Source: Streptomyces sp. NBC_00190 (lineage in GTDB: Bacteria; Actinomycetota; Actinomycetes; Streptomycetales; Streptomycetaceae). Taken from it: 64,000 nucleotides of DNA. Under the pieces are notes generated by a model. That model worked only from the letters and a program-made list of their open reading frames with translations, did no database searches and was not told where the DNA came from. The DNA is taken from the NCBI RefSeq assembly GCF_036203305.1, contig NZ_CP108131.1, positions 1,364,001 to 1,428,000 on the forward strand, written 5' to 3'. Below are positions 19,637 to 27,888 of the stretch, piece after piece; the first letter of the stretch is position 1, and the number at the start of each line of letters is the position of its first letter. The translations under genes were made by a program, and so were the position numbers.

Positions 19637-20428
19637 CTAGATGAAACCGAGGGCCGAGGCGCCGCCAAAGCCGCCGAGCAGCAGGAACACCGGCATGAGG
19701 ACCTTGAGCTCCACCCAGCTGCCGGCCCGGAAGCGCATCATCTTCGGCGGGCCGATCGGGTACCAGCGCTTGCCGGCTATCGGGAGCGGCCACAGGACCG
19801 GGCAGCCGGAGACGGTCAGGGCGTCGCCGATGTCGTGGACCAGGGCTCCGAGCAGGATCGGCAGGCCGAGCCAGAGGTACTCCTGCCCCGGCGCGGTGAA
19901 CAGCCAGCCCGCGCCGTTGCCGGGCTGGTCGAGCACACCGGCCAGGATCCACGCGCTGGTCGCGCCGAGCAGCCAGACGAGGATGTCGCTGGACATCCGG
20001 GCGGCCCGCCACAGCAGGCCTTCGACCGCGAGCACCAGGTGGACGAAGAGCAGCGCGAGCACGCCCCAGCGGTCGGCGGTCACGGCGAGCGCGGACGCAC
20101 CTGCGCCTATCAGGACGGCCCAGAGCCAGGTGTGCGTCAGGGTGCGGTGGCCCCCGGTGCGGCGGGCGTCCTTCGGCGAGCGCGTGGCCTTGTAGACGGC
20201 GTAGGAGATCTTGTCGACCACCTCGCACAGTCCGCGGGAGAGCGGGCCGAAGGCGCGCGAGATCGTCGCCGACTTGTGGTCGAGATCGGGGGCGAGGGCG
20301 GCTCCGGCACAGATCAGCGCCCCGACGACCAGGACCGGCCACGGCATGGGGTGCCCGGCGGCCGCGGTGGCCGCGCCCACCCCCAGCCAGGCCGCCGCCC
20401 CGGAGAGTGAATGCGCCGGACCCATCAT
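19637..20428 (-). CDS. Membrane-bound metal-dependent hydrolase-like protein (YdjM/LexA-binding family type)
   Basis: 263 residues from ATG 20428 (ATG 20425 also possible). Several transmembrane helices carry the family's His/Asp motifs: GPAHSLSGA at the start, ALAPDLDHKSA, GGHRTLTHT and LVHDIGDALTVSGCPVLWPLP, with the closing KRWYPIGPP motif. These resemble YdjM-type inner-membrane proteins proposed as metal-dependent hydrolases; biochemical activity is poorly known. The long minus-strand frame that continues upstream is only the shadow of the helicase gene. Convergent with the ABC exporter. Confidence 0.83.
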   Translation of the reverse strand: MMGPAHSLSGAAAWLGVGAATAAAGHPMPWPVLVVGALICAGAALAPDLDHKSATISRAFGPLSRGLCEVVDKISYAVYKATRSPKDARRTGGHRTLTHTWLWAVLIGAGASALAVTADRWGVLALLFVHLVLAVEGLLWRAARMSSDILVWLLGATSAWILAGVLDQPGNGAGWLFTAPGQEYLWLGLPILLGALVHDIGDALTVSGCPVLWPLPIAGKRWYPIGPPKMMRFRAGSWVELKVLMPVFLLLGGFGGASALGFI

Positions 20429-20572
20429 GGTCGTTCCCCGCCCCGGTGGTGTGCTGGTCGGGCCCGGTGACTGTTTCATTCGGGCCGCATCGACGGCACA
20501 GCGTACCGTCGGTGATCTTCCCTCCGTCGGCCGGTTCCCTGATCCGGGGGGAAGCCAGGCAAGATGGGGGGT

Positions 20573-23095
20573 GTGACCCTCATTGATCAGCTCCCGCCGA
20601 ACGCCGACCCCGACGCCCTCTTCGAGGCTTTCTCCTCGTGGGCGGAGGACCAGGGCATCACCCTGTACCCGGCTCAGGAGGAGGCGCTGATCGAGGTCGT
20701 CTCCGGGGCGAACGTGATCCTTTCCACCCCGACCGGCTCCGGCAAGAGCCTCGTCGCCGCGGGCGCGCACTTCACCGCCCTGGCCCAGGACAAGGTCACC
20801 TTCTACACCGCCCCGATCAAGGCACTGGTGTCGGAGAAGTTCTTCGACCTGTGCAAGCTCTTCGGCACCGAGAACGTCGGCATGCTGACCGGCGACGCCT
20901 CGGTGAACGCGGACGCCCCGGTGATCTGCTGCACCGCCGAGGTGCTGGCCTCCATCGCCCTGCGCGACGGCAAGCACGCCGACATCGGCCAGGTCGTGAT
21001 GGACGAGTTCCACTTCTACGCCGAGCCGGACCGCGGGTGGGCCTGGCAGATCCCGCTGCTGGAGCTGCCGCAGGCGCAGTTCATCCTGATGTCCGCGACC
21101 CTCGGCGACATGAAGCGGTTCGAGGAGGAGCTGACCCGGCGCACCGGCCGGCCCACCTCGGTGGTCCGCTCCGCGACCCGGCCCGTCCCGCTCTCGTACG
21201 AGTACGTCACCACGCCGATCACCGACACGATCACCGAGCTGCTGGAGACCCGGCAGGCTCCCGTCTACATCGTGCACTTCACCCAGGCCCAGGCGGTCGA
21301 GCGGGCGCAGTCGCTCATGAGCATCAACATGTGCACCCGCGAGGAGAAGGACAAGATCGCCGACCTGATCGGCAACTTCCGCTTCACCACCAAGTTCGGC
21401 CAGAACCTGTCCCGCTACGTCCGGCACGGCATCGGCGTGCACCACGCCGGCATGCTGCCCAAGTACCGACGCCTGGTCGAGAAGCTGGCCCAGGCCGGTC
21501 TGCTGAAGGTCATCTGCGGTACCGACACCCTCGGCGTCGGCGTCAACGTCCCGATCCGTACGGTGCTGTTCACCGCGCTCACCAAGTACGACGGCAACCG
21601 GGTCCGCACCCTGCGCGCCCGCGAGTTCCACCAGATCGCCGGCCGCGCGGGCCGGGCCGGCTTCGACACGGCGGGCTACGTGGTCGCACAGGCGCCCGAG
21701 CACGTCATCGAGAACGAGAAGGCCCTCGCCAAGGCGGGCGACGACCCGAAGAAGCGCCGCAAGGTGGTGCGCAAGAAGGCTCCCGAGGGCTTCGTGGCAT
21801 GGTCGGACACCACCTTCGAGAAGCTCATCGCCGCCGATCCGGAGGCGCTGACCTCGCGCTTCAAGGTCACCAACATCATGCTGCTGTCGGTCATCGCCCG
21901 GCCGGGCGACGCCTTCCAGGCGATGCGCCACCTCCTGGAGGACAACCACGAGCCGCGCAAGGCCCAGCTGCGGCACATCCGCCGGGCCATCGCGATCTAC
22001 CGCTCGCTGCTGGACGGCGGTGTGGTCGAGAAGCTCGACAGCCCTGACGCGGAGGGCCGCACCATCCGGCTCACCGTCGACCTCCAGCAGGACTTCGCAC
22101 TCAACCAGCCGCTCTCCACCTTCGCGCTCGCCTCCTTCGACCTGCTGGACCCGGAGTCCCCTTCCTACGCGCTGGACATGGTGTCCGTCGTGGAGTCCAC
22201 GCTGGACGACCCGCGCCAGATCCTGGCCGCCCAGCAGAACAAGGAGCGCGGCATCGCGGTCGGCCAGATGAAGGCCGACGGGATCGAGTACGAGGAGCGG
22301 ATGGAAAGGCTCCAGGACGTCACCTATCCCAAGCCGCTCGAAGAGCTGCTCTTCCACGCCTACGACGTGTACGCCAAGAGCCACCCGTGGGTGCGCGACC
22401 ACCCCGTCTCCCCGAAGTCGATCATCCGCGACATGTACGAACGCGCGATGACCTTCACCGAGTTCACCTCCTTCTACGAGCTGGCCCGCACCGAGGGCAT
22501 CGTGCTGCGCTACCTGGCCAGCGCGTTCAAGGCGCTGGACCACACCATCCCCGACGACCTCAAGTCCGAGGACCTCCAGGACCTGATCGCCTGGCTCGGC
22601 GAGCTGGTCCGCCAGGTGGACTCCAGCCTGCTCGACGAGTGGGAGCAGCTGGCGAACCCGGAGGTGGAGACGGCGGAGCAGGCCCAGGAGAAGGCCGACC
22701 AGGTCAAGCCGGTCACCGCGAACGGGCGCGCCTTCCGCGTGCTGGTCCGCAACGCGATGTTCCGCCGGGTTGAGCTGGCCGCCCTCGACCACGTCAACGT
22801 GCTGGGCGAACTGGACGCCGAGTCCGGCTGGGACGCGGACGCCTGGGGCGAGGCCATGGACGGGTACTGGGACGAGTACGACGACCTGGGCACCGGTCCC
22901 GACGCACGCGGCCCGAAGCTGCTGCAGATCGAGGAGGACCCGGTGCACGGCCTGTGGCGGGTCCGCCAGACCTTCGCCGACCCGAACGGGGACCATGGCT
23001 GGGGCATCAGCGCCGAGGTCGACCTCGCGGCCTCCGACGAGGAGGGCCGGGCTGTCATCCGGGTCACCTCGGTCGGCGAGCTCGGCGCGCTCTGA
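20573..23095 (+). CDS. Ski2-like DEAD/DEAH-box RNA helicase with C-terminal DUF3516-type region
   Basis: About 840 residues from GTG 20573 (an ATG at 20564 would add three). Helicase motifs: Q/I region LYPAQEEALIEVVSGANVI, Walker A STPTGSGKSLVA, motif II MDEFHFY (DExH), motif III LMSATLGD, motif IV-VI GTDTLGVGVNVP and QIAGRAGRAG. The long C-terminal half is the conserved region found with this actinobacterial helicase family. Likely an ATP-dependent RNA or DNA remodelling enzyme in the cytoplasm. The upstream helicase promoter and the divergent hydrolase start share the gap 20429-20572. The thioesterase gene follows after 49 bases and may be co-transcribed. Confidence 0.9.
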   Translation: MTLIDQLPPNADPDALFEAFSSWAEDQGITLYPAQEEALIEVVSGANVILSTPTGSGKSLVAAGAHFTALAQDKVTFYTAPIKALVSEKFFDLCKLFGTENVGMLTGDASVNADAPVICCTAEVLASIALRDGKHADIGQVVMDEFHFYAEPDRGWAWQIPLLELPQAQFILMSATLGDMKRFEEELTRRTGRPTSVVRSATRPVPLSYEYVTTPITDTITELLETRQAPVYIVHFTQAQAVERAQSLMSINMCTREEKDKIADLIGNFRFTTKFGQNLSRYVRHGIGVHHAGMLPKYRRLVEKLAQAGLLKVICGTDTLGVGVNVPIRTVLFTALTKYDGNRVRTLRAREFHQIAGRAGRAGFDTAGYVVAQAPEHVIENEKALAKAGDDPKKRRKVVRKKAPEGFVAWSDTTFEKLIAADPEALTSRFKVTNIMLLSVIARPGDAFQAMRHLLEDNHEPRKAQLRHIRRAIAIYRSLLDGGVVEKLDSPDAEGRTIRLTVDLQQDFALNQPLSTFALASFDLLDPESPSYALDMVSVVESTLDDPRQILAAQQNKERGIAVGQMKADGIEYEERMERLQDVTYPKPLEELLFHAYDVYAKSHPWVRDHPVSPKSIIRDMYERAMTFTEFTSFYELARTEGIVLRYLASAFKALDHTIPDDLKSEDLQDLIAWLGELVRQVDSSLLDEWEQLANPEVETAEQAQEKADQVKPVTANGRAFRVLVRNAMFRRVELAALDHVNVLGELDAESGWDADAWGEAMDGYWDEYDDLGTGPDARGPKLLQIEEDPVHGLWRVRQTFADPNGDHGWGISAEVDLAASDEEGRAVIRVTSVGELGAL

Positions 23096-23144
23096 CCGCC
23101 ACCGGCGTCCCGCCGTCCCCACCACCGACAGTGGAGATCCTCTG

Positions 23145-24053
23145 ATGACGAACCCCGCCGAGAGACTGGTCGACCTGCTCGATCTGGAGCAGATCGAGGT
23201 CAACATCTTCCGCGGCGCCAGCCCGCAGGAGTCCCTCCAGCGCGTCTTCGGCGGCCAGGTCGCCGGCCAGGCGCTGGTGGCCGCCGGCCGCACCACGGAG
23301 AGCGGCCGCCCGGTCCACTCACTGCACGCGTACTTCCTGCGCCCCGGTCTCCCCGGGGTGCCGATCGTGTACCAGGTGGAGCGGGTGCGCGACGGGCGGT
23401 CCTTCACCACGCGCCGCGTCACCGCGGTCCAGCAGGGCAAGACGATCTTCAATCTCACCGCCTCCTTCCACCATCCGGAGGAGGGCAGCATCGAGCACCA
23501 GCTGCCTCCTCACCACGTTCCTCATCCGGACACGCTCCCGAAGGTCGCGGACGAGATCCGCGAACACCTGGGCGCCCTGCCCGAGACGCTGGAGCGGATG
23601 GCCCGCCGCCAGCCCTTCGACATCCGGTACGTGAACCGGCTCCGCTGGACTCCCGAGGAGCTCAAGGACGCCGATCCCCGCAGCGCGGTGTGGATGCGGG
23701 CGGTCGGCCCGCTGGGCGACGACCCGCTCGTGCACACCTGCGCCCTCACCTATGCCAGTGACATGACCCTCCTCGATGCCGTGCGCATCCCGGTAGAACC
23801 CCTGTGGGGGATGCGCGGGTTCGACATGGCGAGCCTGGATCACGCCATGTGGTTCCACCGCCCGTTCCGGGCGGACGAGTGGTTCCTGTACGACCAGGAG
23901 TCCCCCATCGCGCACGGCGGCCGGGGCCTGGCCCGGGGCCGTATCTACGACCTGGAGGGCAGGCTGCTGGTCTCCGTGGTCCAGGAAGGCCTCTTCCGCC
24001 CGTACCCCGCCAAGCCGCCCCGGCCCGCCGGGTCGGCCCCGCCGGCCCAGTAG
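23145..24053 (+). CDS. tesB: Acyl-CoA thioesterase II
   Basis: 302 residues with two hot-dog domains, the normal TesB build. Conserved stretches: FRGASPQESLQRVFGGQVAGQ, HSLHAYFLRPG, VERVRDGRSFTTRRVTAVQ, ASFHHPEEG in the first domain, and LTYASDMTLLDAVR, SLDHAMWFHRPFRADEW and GRGLARGRIYD in the second, holding the Asp-Thr/Ser-Gln catalytic set. It hydrolyses medium- and long-chain acyl-CoA to free acids in the cytoplasm. The C-terminal Pro/Ala tail ends at TAG 24051-24053, the first bases of an 18-nt tandem repeat. Confidence 0.94.
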   Translation: MTNPAERLVDLLDLEQIEVNIFRGASPQESLQRVFGGQVAGQALVAAGRTTESGRPVHSLHAYFLRPGLPGVPIVYQVERVRDGRSFTTRRVTAVQQGKTIFNLTASFHHPEEGSIEHQLPPHHVPHPDTLPKVADEIREHLGALPETLERMARRQPFDIRYVNRLRWTPEELKDADPRSAVWMRAVGPLGDDPLVHTCALTYASDMTLLDAVRIPVEPLWGMRGFDMASLDHAMWFHRPFRADEWFLYDQESPIAHGGRGLARGRIYDLEGRLLVSVVQEGLFRPYPAKPPRPAGSAPPAQ

Positions 24054-24122
24054 TCCGGGCACCCCCCGCAGTCCAGCCAACCCCCGTAGTCCAGGCACCT
24101 CCCGAAGTCCCCGCCCTCCACG
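24051..24122. repeat. Four tandem 18-nt imperfect repeats
   Basis: Four head-to-tail 18-base units (24051-68, 24069-86, 24087-104, 24105-122), consensus YAGTCCRGSCAMCYCCCG, begin at the tesB stop codon and fill the gap to the YchJ-family gene. In the frame of the downstream gene they encode a hexapeptide repeat (VVRAPP, AVQPTP, VVQAPP). Function unknown; probably slippage-derived. Confidence 0.75.
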
Positions 24123-24139
24123 AGGAACCGAGCACACCC

Positions 24140-24541
24140 ATGCCCACCCCGGCCCTCCCCTGCCCCTGCGGTCTGCCCGCCACCTACCCGGAGTGCTGCG
24201 GCCGCTTCCACTCCGGTGCTCAGCAGGCACCCACCGCCGAGAAGCTGATGCGCTCCCGGTTCAGTGCCTTCGCCGTCGGCGACACCGCCTACCTGCTGCG
24301 CTCCTGGCACCCCTCGACCCGGCCGTCCCGGCTCGACCTGGATCCCGGGCAGTGCTGGGAGCGGCTGGAGATCCTCGCCACCGAGCGCGGCGGGATGTTC
24401 GAGACGGAGGGCTCGGTGGAGTTCCGGGCGCACTACCGCGAGGGCGGGCACACGGGTTCCCTGCACGAGCACAGCGCCTTCTCCCGCGAGGAGGGGGCCT
24501 GGGTCTACGTCGGCCCCCTCTCCCCCGTCGACTTCGACTGA
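24140..24541 (+). CDS. YchJ-family (UPF0225) protein with SEC-C-like zinc motif
   Basis: 133 residues from ATG 24140. The N-terminus has the metal-binding cysteine set CPCGLPATYPECCGRFH, then the family core EKLMRSRFSAFAVGDTAYLLRSWHPSTRPS (read as two blocks), FRAHYREGG and HEHSAFSREEGAWVYV. The fold is NTF2-like; the molecular function of this widespread family is not established. It follows tesB after a tandem repeat. Its last 37 bases overlap the convergent gene at 24505-25332. Confidence 0.88.
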   Translation: MPTPALPCPCGLPATYPECCGRFHSGAQQAPTAEKLMRSRFSAFAVGDTAYLLRSWHPSTRPSRLDLDPGQCWERLEILATERGGMFETEGSVEFRAHYREGGHTGSLHEHSAFSREEGAWVYVGPLSPVDFD

Positions 24542-25332
24542 CCGCGGGCCCCGGTCAGCGCGAAGTCCAGGCTCGTGCGGTACCAGTGGATCTCCTCCGG
24601 CAGCTCGGCCTTCAGCAAGCGCAAGGCCACGGCCACGGCCGCCGGGACCTGCGGATGCCCGTACGGTGGGGGTGGGGCGAGGGCGGCCAGCACGACCCGC
24701 TCCGCCGGGTCGGGCACGGCCTGCCGCAGCTCTTCCTCCGGGAGTACGGACGCCAGTACGGCGGCGCGCTCCCAGGAGTCGGCGGTCCGTCTCAGCAGCA
24801 GCCCGACACGCCGCCCGCGCCACTTCCGCGGACGCAGGTCCGCCTTGGCCGCCATCAGCTCCCGGTCCGCCTCACGTGCCGTCCCGCGCAGTATCGCCGG
24901 CTCCCGCGCCGCGAACTCCCGTAGCTCCGCGACCAGGTAGAGCCACACCACCGCCCGGTAGCGGTTGACGCGGTAGCCGACCGGGGCGACGTGCCCGCAG
25001 CGCGCGAGCCGCGTGAACCGGCTCGGGCCGACCCCCAGTACCCCCGCCGCCGCCTCCGCCCCGCCCACGGTGGCCACCCGTTCGCGCAGAGCCTCCGGCC
25101 ACTCCGTGCCCGGCCGGCCCTCGGCCGACCTGACCCGCTCCAGCTCGGCCCGCGTGTAGCGCGCGGCCCCGCCGGGCGCGGGCGGCCCGGCCGCCCGCAC
25201 GATCCCCAGCTGAACGGCTCTGGCGAACTCGCCCCGGCTCAGCCCCAGTTCCCCAGCGGCCCGCACGCCGCCCACCAAGGCCTCGGCGGTCACGGCGTCC
25301 CGCAGCACGGTCGTCTCCATCGGCATCATCAC
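24505..25332 (-). CDS. Conserved actinobacterial hypothetical protein (DUF6397-like), DNA-binding-like
   Basis: 275 residues from ATG 25332. Two helix-turn-helix-like stretches are visible: LGLSRGEFARAVQLGIVRA with PGGAARYTRAELERVRS, and AAAGVLGVGPSRFTRLARCGHVAPVGYRVNRYRAVVW, reminiscent of MerR/excisionase-type folds. The C-terminal half is basic and helical (KADLRPRKWRGRRVGLLLRR). Function unknown. The family name is from memory of similar Streptomyces proteins and needs a profile search. Convergent overlap of 37 bases with the YchJ-like gene. Confidence 0.7.
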   Translation of the reverse strand: MMMPMETTVLRDAVTAEALVGGVRAAGELGLSRGEFARAVQLGIVRAAGPPAPGGAARYTRAELERVRSAEGRPGTEWPEALRERVATVGGAEAAAGVLGVGPSRFTRLARCGHVAPVGYRVNRYRAVVWLYLVAELREFAAREPAILRGTAREADRELMAAKADLRPRKWRGRRVGLLLRRTADSWERAAVLASVLPEEELRQAVPDPAERVVLAALAPPPPYGHPQVPAAVAVALRLLKAELPEEIHWYRTSLDFALTGARGQSKSTGERGPT

Positions 25333-25413
25333 GGTCTCCCCCCACGAGCATCGATTACTCTGCGTGAAGACCGTAACTCAGCGCGACGACACCCCGCGGG
25401 GCCTGTGGATAAC

Positions 25414-25812
25414 TCAGCCGCCCGTGATGCGCCGCTCCGCGACGCCCAGGTGCTCACCCACCCGGTTGACCAGCAACGTCATCTCGTACGCGACCTGCCC
25501 GATGTCCGCCTCGGAGGCGCTCAGCACACACAGGCAACTGCCCGCGCCCGCCGCCATCACGAAGAGGACCCCTTCGTCGTATTCGACCATCGTCTGCCGG
25601 ACCTCCCCGGCCCTGAAGTGCCGCCCCGACCCCTTCGCCAGGCTCTGCAGACCGGCGGCGACGGCCGCCAGGTGCTCCGCGTCCTCCCGCGCCAGCCCCG
25701 CACTCGCGCCCGTCACCAGGCCGTCGTTGGACAGCACCACCGCATGCCGCACCTGCTGGACCCTGCGCGTCAGGTCGTCCAGCAGCCAGTCGAGCTGCTT
25801 GTCCAGTGCCAT
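25414..25812 (-). CDS. Roadblock/LC7-domain protein (CvnB-like, second copy)
   Basis: 132 residues from ATG 25812 with a strong GGGGAGGGG upstream. It is a single roadblock/LC7 domain: LDWLLDDLTRRVQQVRHAVVL (DGL nucleation loop SNDGLVTGAS), LAAVAAGLQSLAKGSGRHF, RQTMVEYDEGVLFVMAAGAGSCL. It is a close paralogue of the conservon's own roadblock protein at 27445-27888, sharing most of these motifs. Such proteins partner with small GTPases of the CvnD/MglA kind. It lies beyond a divergently oriented F420-type enzyme gene from the conservon, so it is a solitary extra copy. Confidence 0.88.
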   Translation of the reverse strand: MALDKQLDWLLDDLTRRVQQVRHAVVLSNDGLVTGASAGLAREDAEHLAAVAAGLQSLAKGSGRHFRAGEVRQTMVEYDEGVLFVMAAGAGSCLCVLSASEADIGQVAYEMTLLVNRVGEHLGVAERRITGG

Positions 25813-25918
25813 TGCGAACCCCTCCCCGTCGACGCGGCCGGCATGGCCGCGCCCCACCCCGCGTAGTCGTGCCGCAAGCCTTCCCCACCAGCCCCTTTCC
25901 GGCAAGGAGGATGTCCCC

Positions 25919-26356
25919 ATGGCGAAGAAGATGACTCAAGAGGAATGGCGGGCCTTCGTCTCCCATTCCACTCGCACCGGGAAGCTCTCCACCGTCCGTG
26001 AGGACGGCAGTCCCCATATCGCTCCCATCTGGTTCGTGCTCGACGGCGACTCCTTCGTGTTCAACACCGGCAAGGACACGGTGAAGGGACGGAACCTGGC
26101 CCGTGACGGCCGGGTCGCGCTGTGCGTGGACGACGACCGCCCGCCGTTCTCCTTCGTCGTGCTCCAGGGCCGGGCCCAGATCAGCGAGTACGCCGGGAAC
26201 GAGGACGAAATGCTCGCCTGGGCGACCACGATCGCCGCCCGCTACATGGGCGAGGAGCGCGCGGAGGACTTCGGCCGCCGCAACGCCGTCGCGACCGAAC
26301 TCCTCGTCAGGGTCCCCATCGACAAGGTGACCACCCTAGGCGGGGTGGCGGACTGA
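25919..26356 (+). CDS. PPOX-class F420/FMN-dependent oxidoreductase (FDOR-like)
   Basis: 145 residues, split-barrel flavin fold: EEWRAFVSHSTRTGKLSTVR, GSPHIAPIWFVLDGDSFVFNT, KDTVKGRNLARDGRVALCVDDD and FSFVVLQGRAQI are typical of pyridoxamine-oxidase-like, F420-binding FDOR-B enzymes of actinobacteria. Role: reduction of unsaturated small molecules with F420H2 (or FMN); substrate unknown. Start ATG 25919 follows a good GGCAAGGAGG ribosome-binding site. Encoded alone between the roadblock gene and the convergent conservon GTPase. Confidence 0.88.
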   Translation: MAKKMTQEEWRAFVSHSTRTGKLSTVREDGSPHIAPIWFVLDGDSFVFNTGKDTVKGRNLARDGRVALCVDDDRPPFSFVVLQGRAQISEYAGNEDEMLAWATTIAARYMGEERAEDFGRRNAVATELLVRVPIDKVTTLGGVAD

Positions 26357-26402
26357 CGGGGGCCGCCCACCCGACGCCCCCACCTCCGCGGGCCGGTCCG
26401 GT

Positions 26403-27047
26403 TCACACCGAATCGGCCTGCGGCTCCACCGAGTCCAGCAGCCGGGCGGTATGCACCCGCCCGGCGTACTCGACCAGCCTGATCAGCACTTCCTTCCCCG
26501 AGTCCTTGTCCCGCGCGTCACACAGCACCACCGGCGTCCCCTGATCCAGGTCCAGCGCCCGCGACACGTCGTGCGCCCCGTACCGCAGCGCGTCCGTGAA
26601 GCAGTTGACGGCGACCACGAACGGGATGCGCCGGTGCTCGAAGTAGTCCACCGCCGGGAAGCAGTCCTCCAGCCGACGCGTGTCGGCGAGCACCACCGCT
26701 CCCAGCGCCCCCTGCGACAGTTCGTCCCACAGGAACCAGAACCGGTCCTGACCCGGCGTGCCGAACAGGTACAGGGAGAGCCCGGACCGGATGGTGATCC
26801 GGCCGAAGTCCATGGCCACGGTCGTGGTGGTCTTCTGGTCCACCCCACCGGTGTCGTCGACCAGTTCGCCCGCCTCGCTCAGCGTTTCCTCCGTCCGCAG
26901 CGGTCTGATCTCGCTCACCGCGCCCACCAGCGTGGTCTTGCCGACCCCGAAGCCGCCCGCCACCAGGATCTTCAGCGAGAGCGCGGCCAGTTCGGTGTCC
27001 TCGCCGGGAACCGCGGCCGGGGCGGGTCCGTTGTCGTGTTGTCCCAT
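26403..27047 (-). CDS. cvnD: Conservon small GTPase (CvnD)
   Basis: 214 residues. G1/P-loop VAGGFGVGKTTLVGAVSE, the TTTTVAMDFG switch I region, G3-like LFGTPGQDRFWFLWDEL (with PGQ in place of DxxG) and the G4-like VAVNCFTDALRYG identify the CvnD family of prokaryotic Ras-like GTPases. It acts in the cytoplasm with CvnA-C as a membrane-associated signalling module of Streptomyces. The start ATG overlaps the stop of cvnC. It is the last gene of the cvnABCD run. Confidence 0.93.
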   Translation of the reverse strand: MGQHDNGPAPAAVPGEDTELAALSLKILVAGGFGVGKTTLVGAVSEIRPLRTEETLSEAGELVDDTGGVDQKTTTTVAMDFGRITIRSGLSLYLFGTPGQDRFWFLWDELSQGALGAVVLADTRRLEDCFPAVDYFEHRRIPFVVAVNCFTDALRYGAHDVSRALDLDQGTPVVLCDARDKDSGKEVLIRLVEYAGRVHTARLLDSVEPQADSV

Positions 27048-27427
27048 CACAGTGCTCGCAATCCCTCGATGACTTCCCGCAGAATCCGCTCGTCCGGCAG
27101 CTGTGCGGGCGGTACCGGCCTGCTGACCTTGACGTGCCCGCCCTCCAGCAGGTCGCCGAGCAGCACCCGCACCACCCCCACCGGCAGGTCCGCGTCGGCG
27201 GCGAGCTCCGCCACCGACTGCGTCTCGGACCGGCAGAGTCCGAGCAGCGCCCGGTGTTCGGGACCGAGCAGCGACTCGGCCGCCTCGTCCGTACCCTGCG
27301 GATCCACGACGACCAGCGCGATCAGGTCGAAGCGGACTCCGTGGGGTCCGGGTTTCGTCCGCCCGCCGGTCATGGCGTACGGACGGACGAGCGGGCCCGC
27401 GTCGGCGTCGTACCACTGGCCGTTCAT
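27047..27427 (-). CDS. cvnC: Conservon DUF742 winged-helix protein (CvnC)
   Basis: 126 residues. The DUF742 pattern is clear: VRPYAMTGGRTKP near the start, FDLIALVV, LLGPEHRALLGLCRSETQSVAELAA, LPVGVVRVLLGDLLEGGHV and a terminal REVIEGLRAL. The winged-helix-like core suggests DNA or protein binding; in conservons it is thought to complex with the GTPase and roadblock partner. It starts 18 bases after the cvnB stop and its own stop overlaps the cvnD ATG. Confidence 0.92.
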   Translation of the reverse strand: MNGQWYDADAGPLVRPYAMTGGRTKPGPHGVRFDLIALVVVDPQGTDEAAESLLGPEHRALLGLCRSETQSVAELAADADLPVGVVRVLLGDLLEGGHVKVSRPVPPAQLPDERILREVIEGLRAL

Positions 27428-27444
27428 GTGCCGGACCGCCGCCC

Positions 27445-27888
27445 TCAGCCGGCGGCCGGCGGCCGCGCCGCGAACCGGGGCGGGGTGTAGAGGTGTTCGC
27501 CGACGCGCTTCACCAACCGGGCCATCTCGTAGGCGATCAGCCCCATGTCCGCGTCGGCACCGCTGAGCACGGCCAGACAGGAGCCGTCCCCGGCGGCCGC
27601 GACGAAGAGGAAGCCCTCGTCCATCTCGACCATCGTCTGGCGCACACCCCCGGCGTGGAAGTGCCGGCCCGCGCCCTTGGCCAGGCTGTGGAAGCCGGAT
27701 GACACGGCGGCCAGGTGCTCCGCGTCCTCCCGGCTCAGCGCACTCGAAGCACCGACCGGCAGCCCGTCGTTGGAGAGGACCACGGCGTGCCGGACCTCCC
27801 GGACCCGGACCACCAGGTCGTCCAGGAGCCAGTCCAGTTCGCCGGTCCTTCGGACGCCGCCCCGGTCGATCCTCTGGTGTTCGATCAT
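27445..27888 (-). CDS. cvnB: Conservon roadblock/LC7 protein (CvnB)
   Basis: 147 residues from ATG 27888, which overlaps the cvnA stop by one base (TGATG). The roadblock fold motifs LDWLLDDLVVRVREVRHAVVL, SNDGLPVGASSALS, LAAVSSGFHSLAKGAGRHF and MVEMDEGFLFVAAAGDGSCL are present. It is expected to link the CvnA sensor to the CvnD GTPase. The nearby gene at 25414-25812 encodes a closely similar copy. Confidence 0.92.
   Translation of the reverse strand: MIEHQRIDRGGVRRTGELDWLLDDLVVRVREVRHAVVLSNDGLPVGASSALSREDAEHLAAVSSGFHSLAKGAGRHFHAGGVRQTMVEMDEGFLFVAAAGDGSCLAVLSGADADMGLIAYEMARLVKRVGEHLYTPPRFAARPPAAG

Noticed and set aside
20429..23491. Minus-strand extension of the membrane-hydrolase frame to 1284 codons
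   Set aside because: Lies antisense to the helicase and tesB genes; only the final 263 residues (19637-20428) show real protein features.
24051..24122. CRISPR-like array
   Set aside because: Units are contiguous 18-mers without spacers and no cas genes are present.
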